Below, piece after piece: positions 6,061-6,152 of a stretch of 6,152 nucleotides of DNA. The position numbers and the translations under genes were made by a program. Below the pieces are notes generated by a model. That model searched no databases. It was given only the letters and a program-made list of their open reading frames with translations, and had not been told where the DNA came from. Origin of the DNA: Rhodospirillales bacterium (GTDB taxonomy: Bacteria > Pseudomonadota > Alphaproteobacteria > Rhodospirillales > JADHTD01); contig JADHTD010000176.1 of NCBI GenBank assembly GCA_016776525.1, forward strand, positions 1 through 6,152, written 5' to 3'. How positions within the stretch are numbered: the first letter of the stretch is position 1; the number at the start of each line of letters is the position of its first letter.

Positions 6061-6152
6061 TTATTTGGTTGCATCGATCAGCCGTTCAAGGCCTTGGCGT
6101 TCCTGCTTGCCGTAACCGTCGGCGGGCTTTTGCTCCGCTCCTTTCGGTGTCA
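6061..6152 (-). CDS. cvpA: CvpA family protein, C-terminal tail only
   Basis: The last 29 residues of a minus-strand gene that enters from beyond position 6152, ending TPKGAEQKPADGYGKQERQG then LERLIDATK and a TAA at 6063-6061. The hydrophilic tail with a GYG motif followed by a short basic helix ending LIDATK resembles the C-termini of alphaproteobacterial CvpA proteins, and cvpA commonly lies directly upstream of purF in proteobacteria. The family comprises small inner-membrane proteins named for colicin V production. The membrane part is outside the window, so the call leans on context. The gap to the purF ATG at 6051 is 9 bases, indicating a shared transcript. Confidence 0.65.
   Translation of the reverse strand, partial: TPKGAEQKPADGYGKQERQGLERLIDATK

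Overview
The window looks like chromosomal DNA of a GC-rich alphaproteobacterium, probably of the Rhodospirillales type. This rests on the base composition of the coding regions, on the gene order (cvpA tail) - purF - short-chain dehydrogenase, and on the protein sequences. It is an inference from memory of the families, not a database result.

Left half (1-2767, all minus strand): an ABC importer operon read from right to left. It runs from a periplasmic binding protein (1709-2767), to an ATPase (488-1597), to the N-terminal 158 residues of a membrane permease that leaves the window at position 1. The binding protein is a close match to the putative 2-aminoethylphosphonate (AEP) binding protein family (PhnS2/AepX), so the set is called an AEP importer. 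A strong intrinsic-terminator hairpin lies between the binding-protein and ATPase genes, which should give far more binding protein than ATPase and permease.

Middle (2768-3053): a 286-base divergent intergenic region. On the importer side it holds a good ribosome binding site, an 18-bp element that resembles a PhoB (Pho) box, and a weaker sigma70-type promoter candidate further up. To its right, on the plus strand, lies a DeoR/GlpR-type repressor gene (3054-3815). Its divergent position suggests that it controls the importer, itself, or both. No phosphonate-degrading enzyme (PhnW, PhnX, PhnY, PhnA, C-P lyase) lies in the window.

Right half (3812-6152, minus strand): a housekeeping purine operon, cvpA (C-terminal tail only) -> purF (first committed step of purine synthesis) -> an SDR oxidoreductase whose start codon is 2 bases after the purF stop. 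The SDR gene and the DeoR gene converge and overlap by 4 bp, with both stop codons inside the palindrome CTTAAG.

I see no tRNA, rRNA, mobile element, CRISPR array or prophage. The window is mostly ordinary. The points worth a second look are the regulation of the importer (Pho-box-like site, intercistronic terminator, unusual DeoR neighbour) and the uncharacterised SDR coupled to purF.
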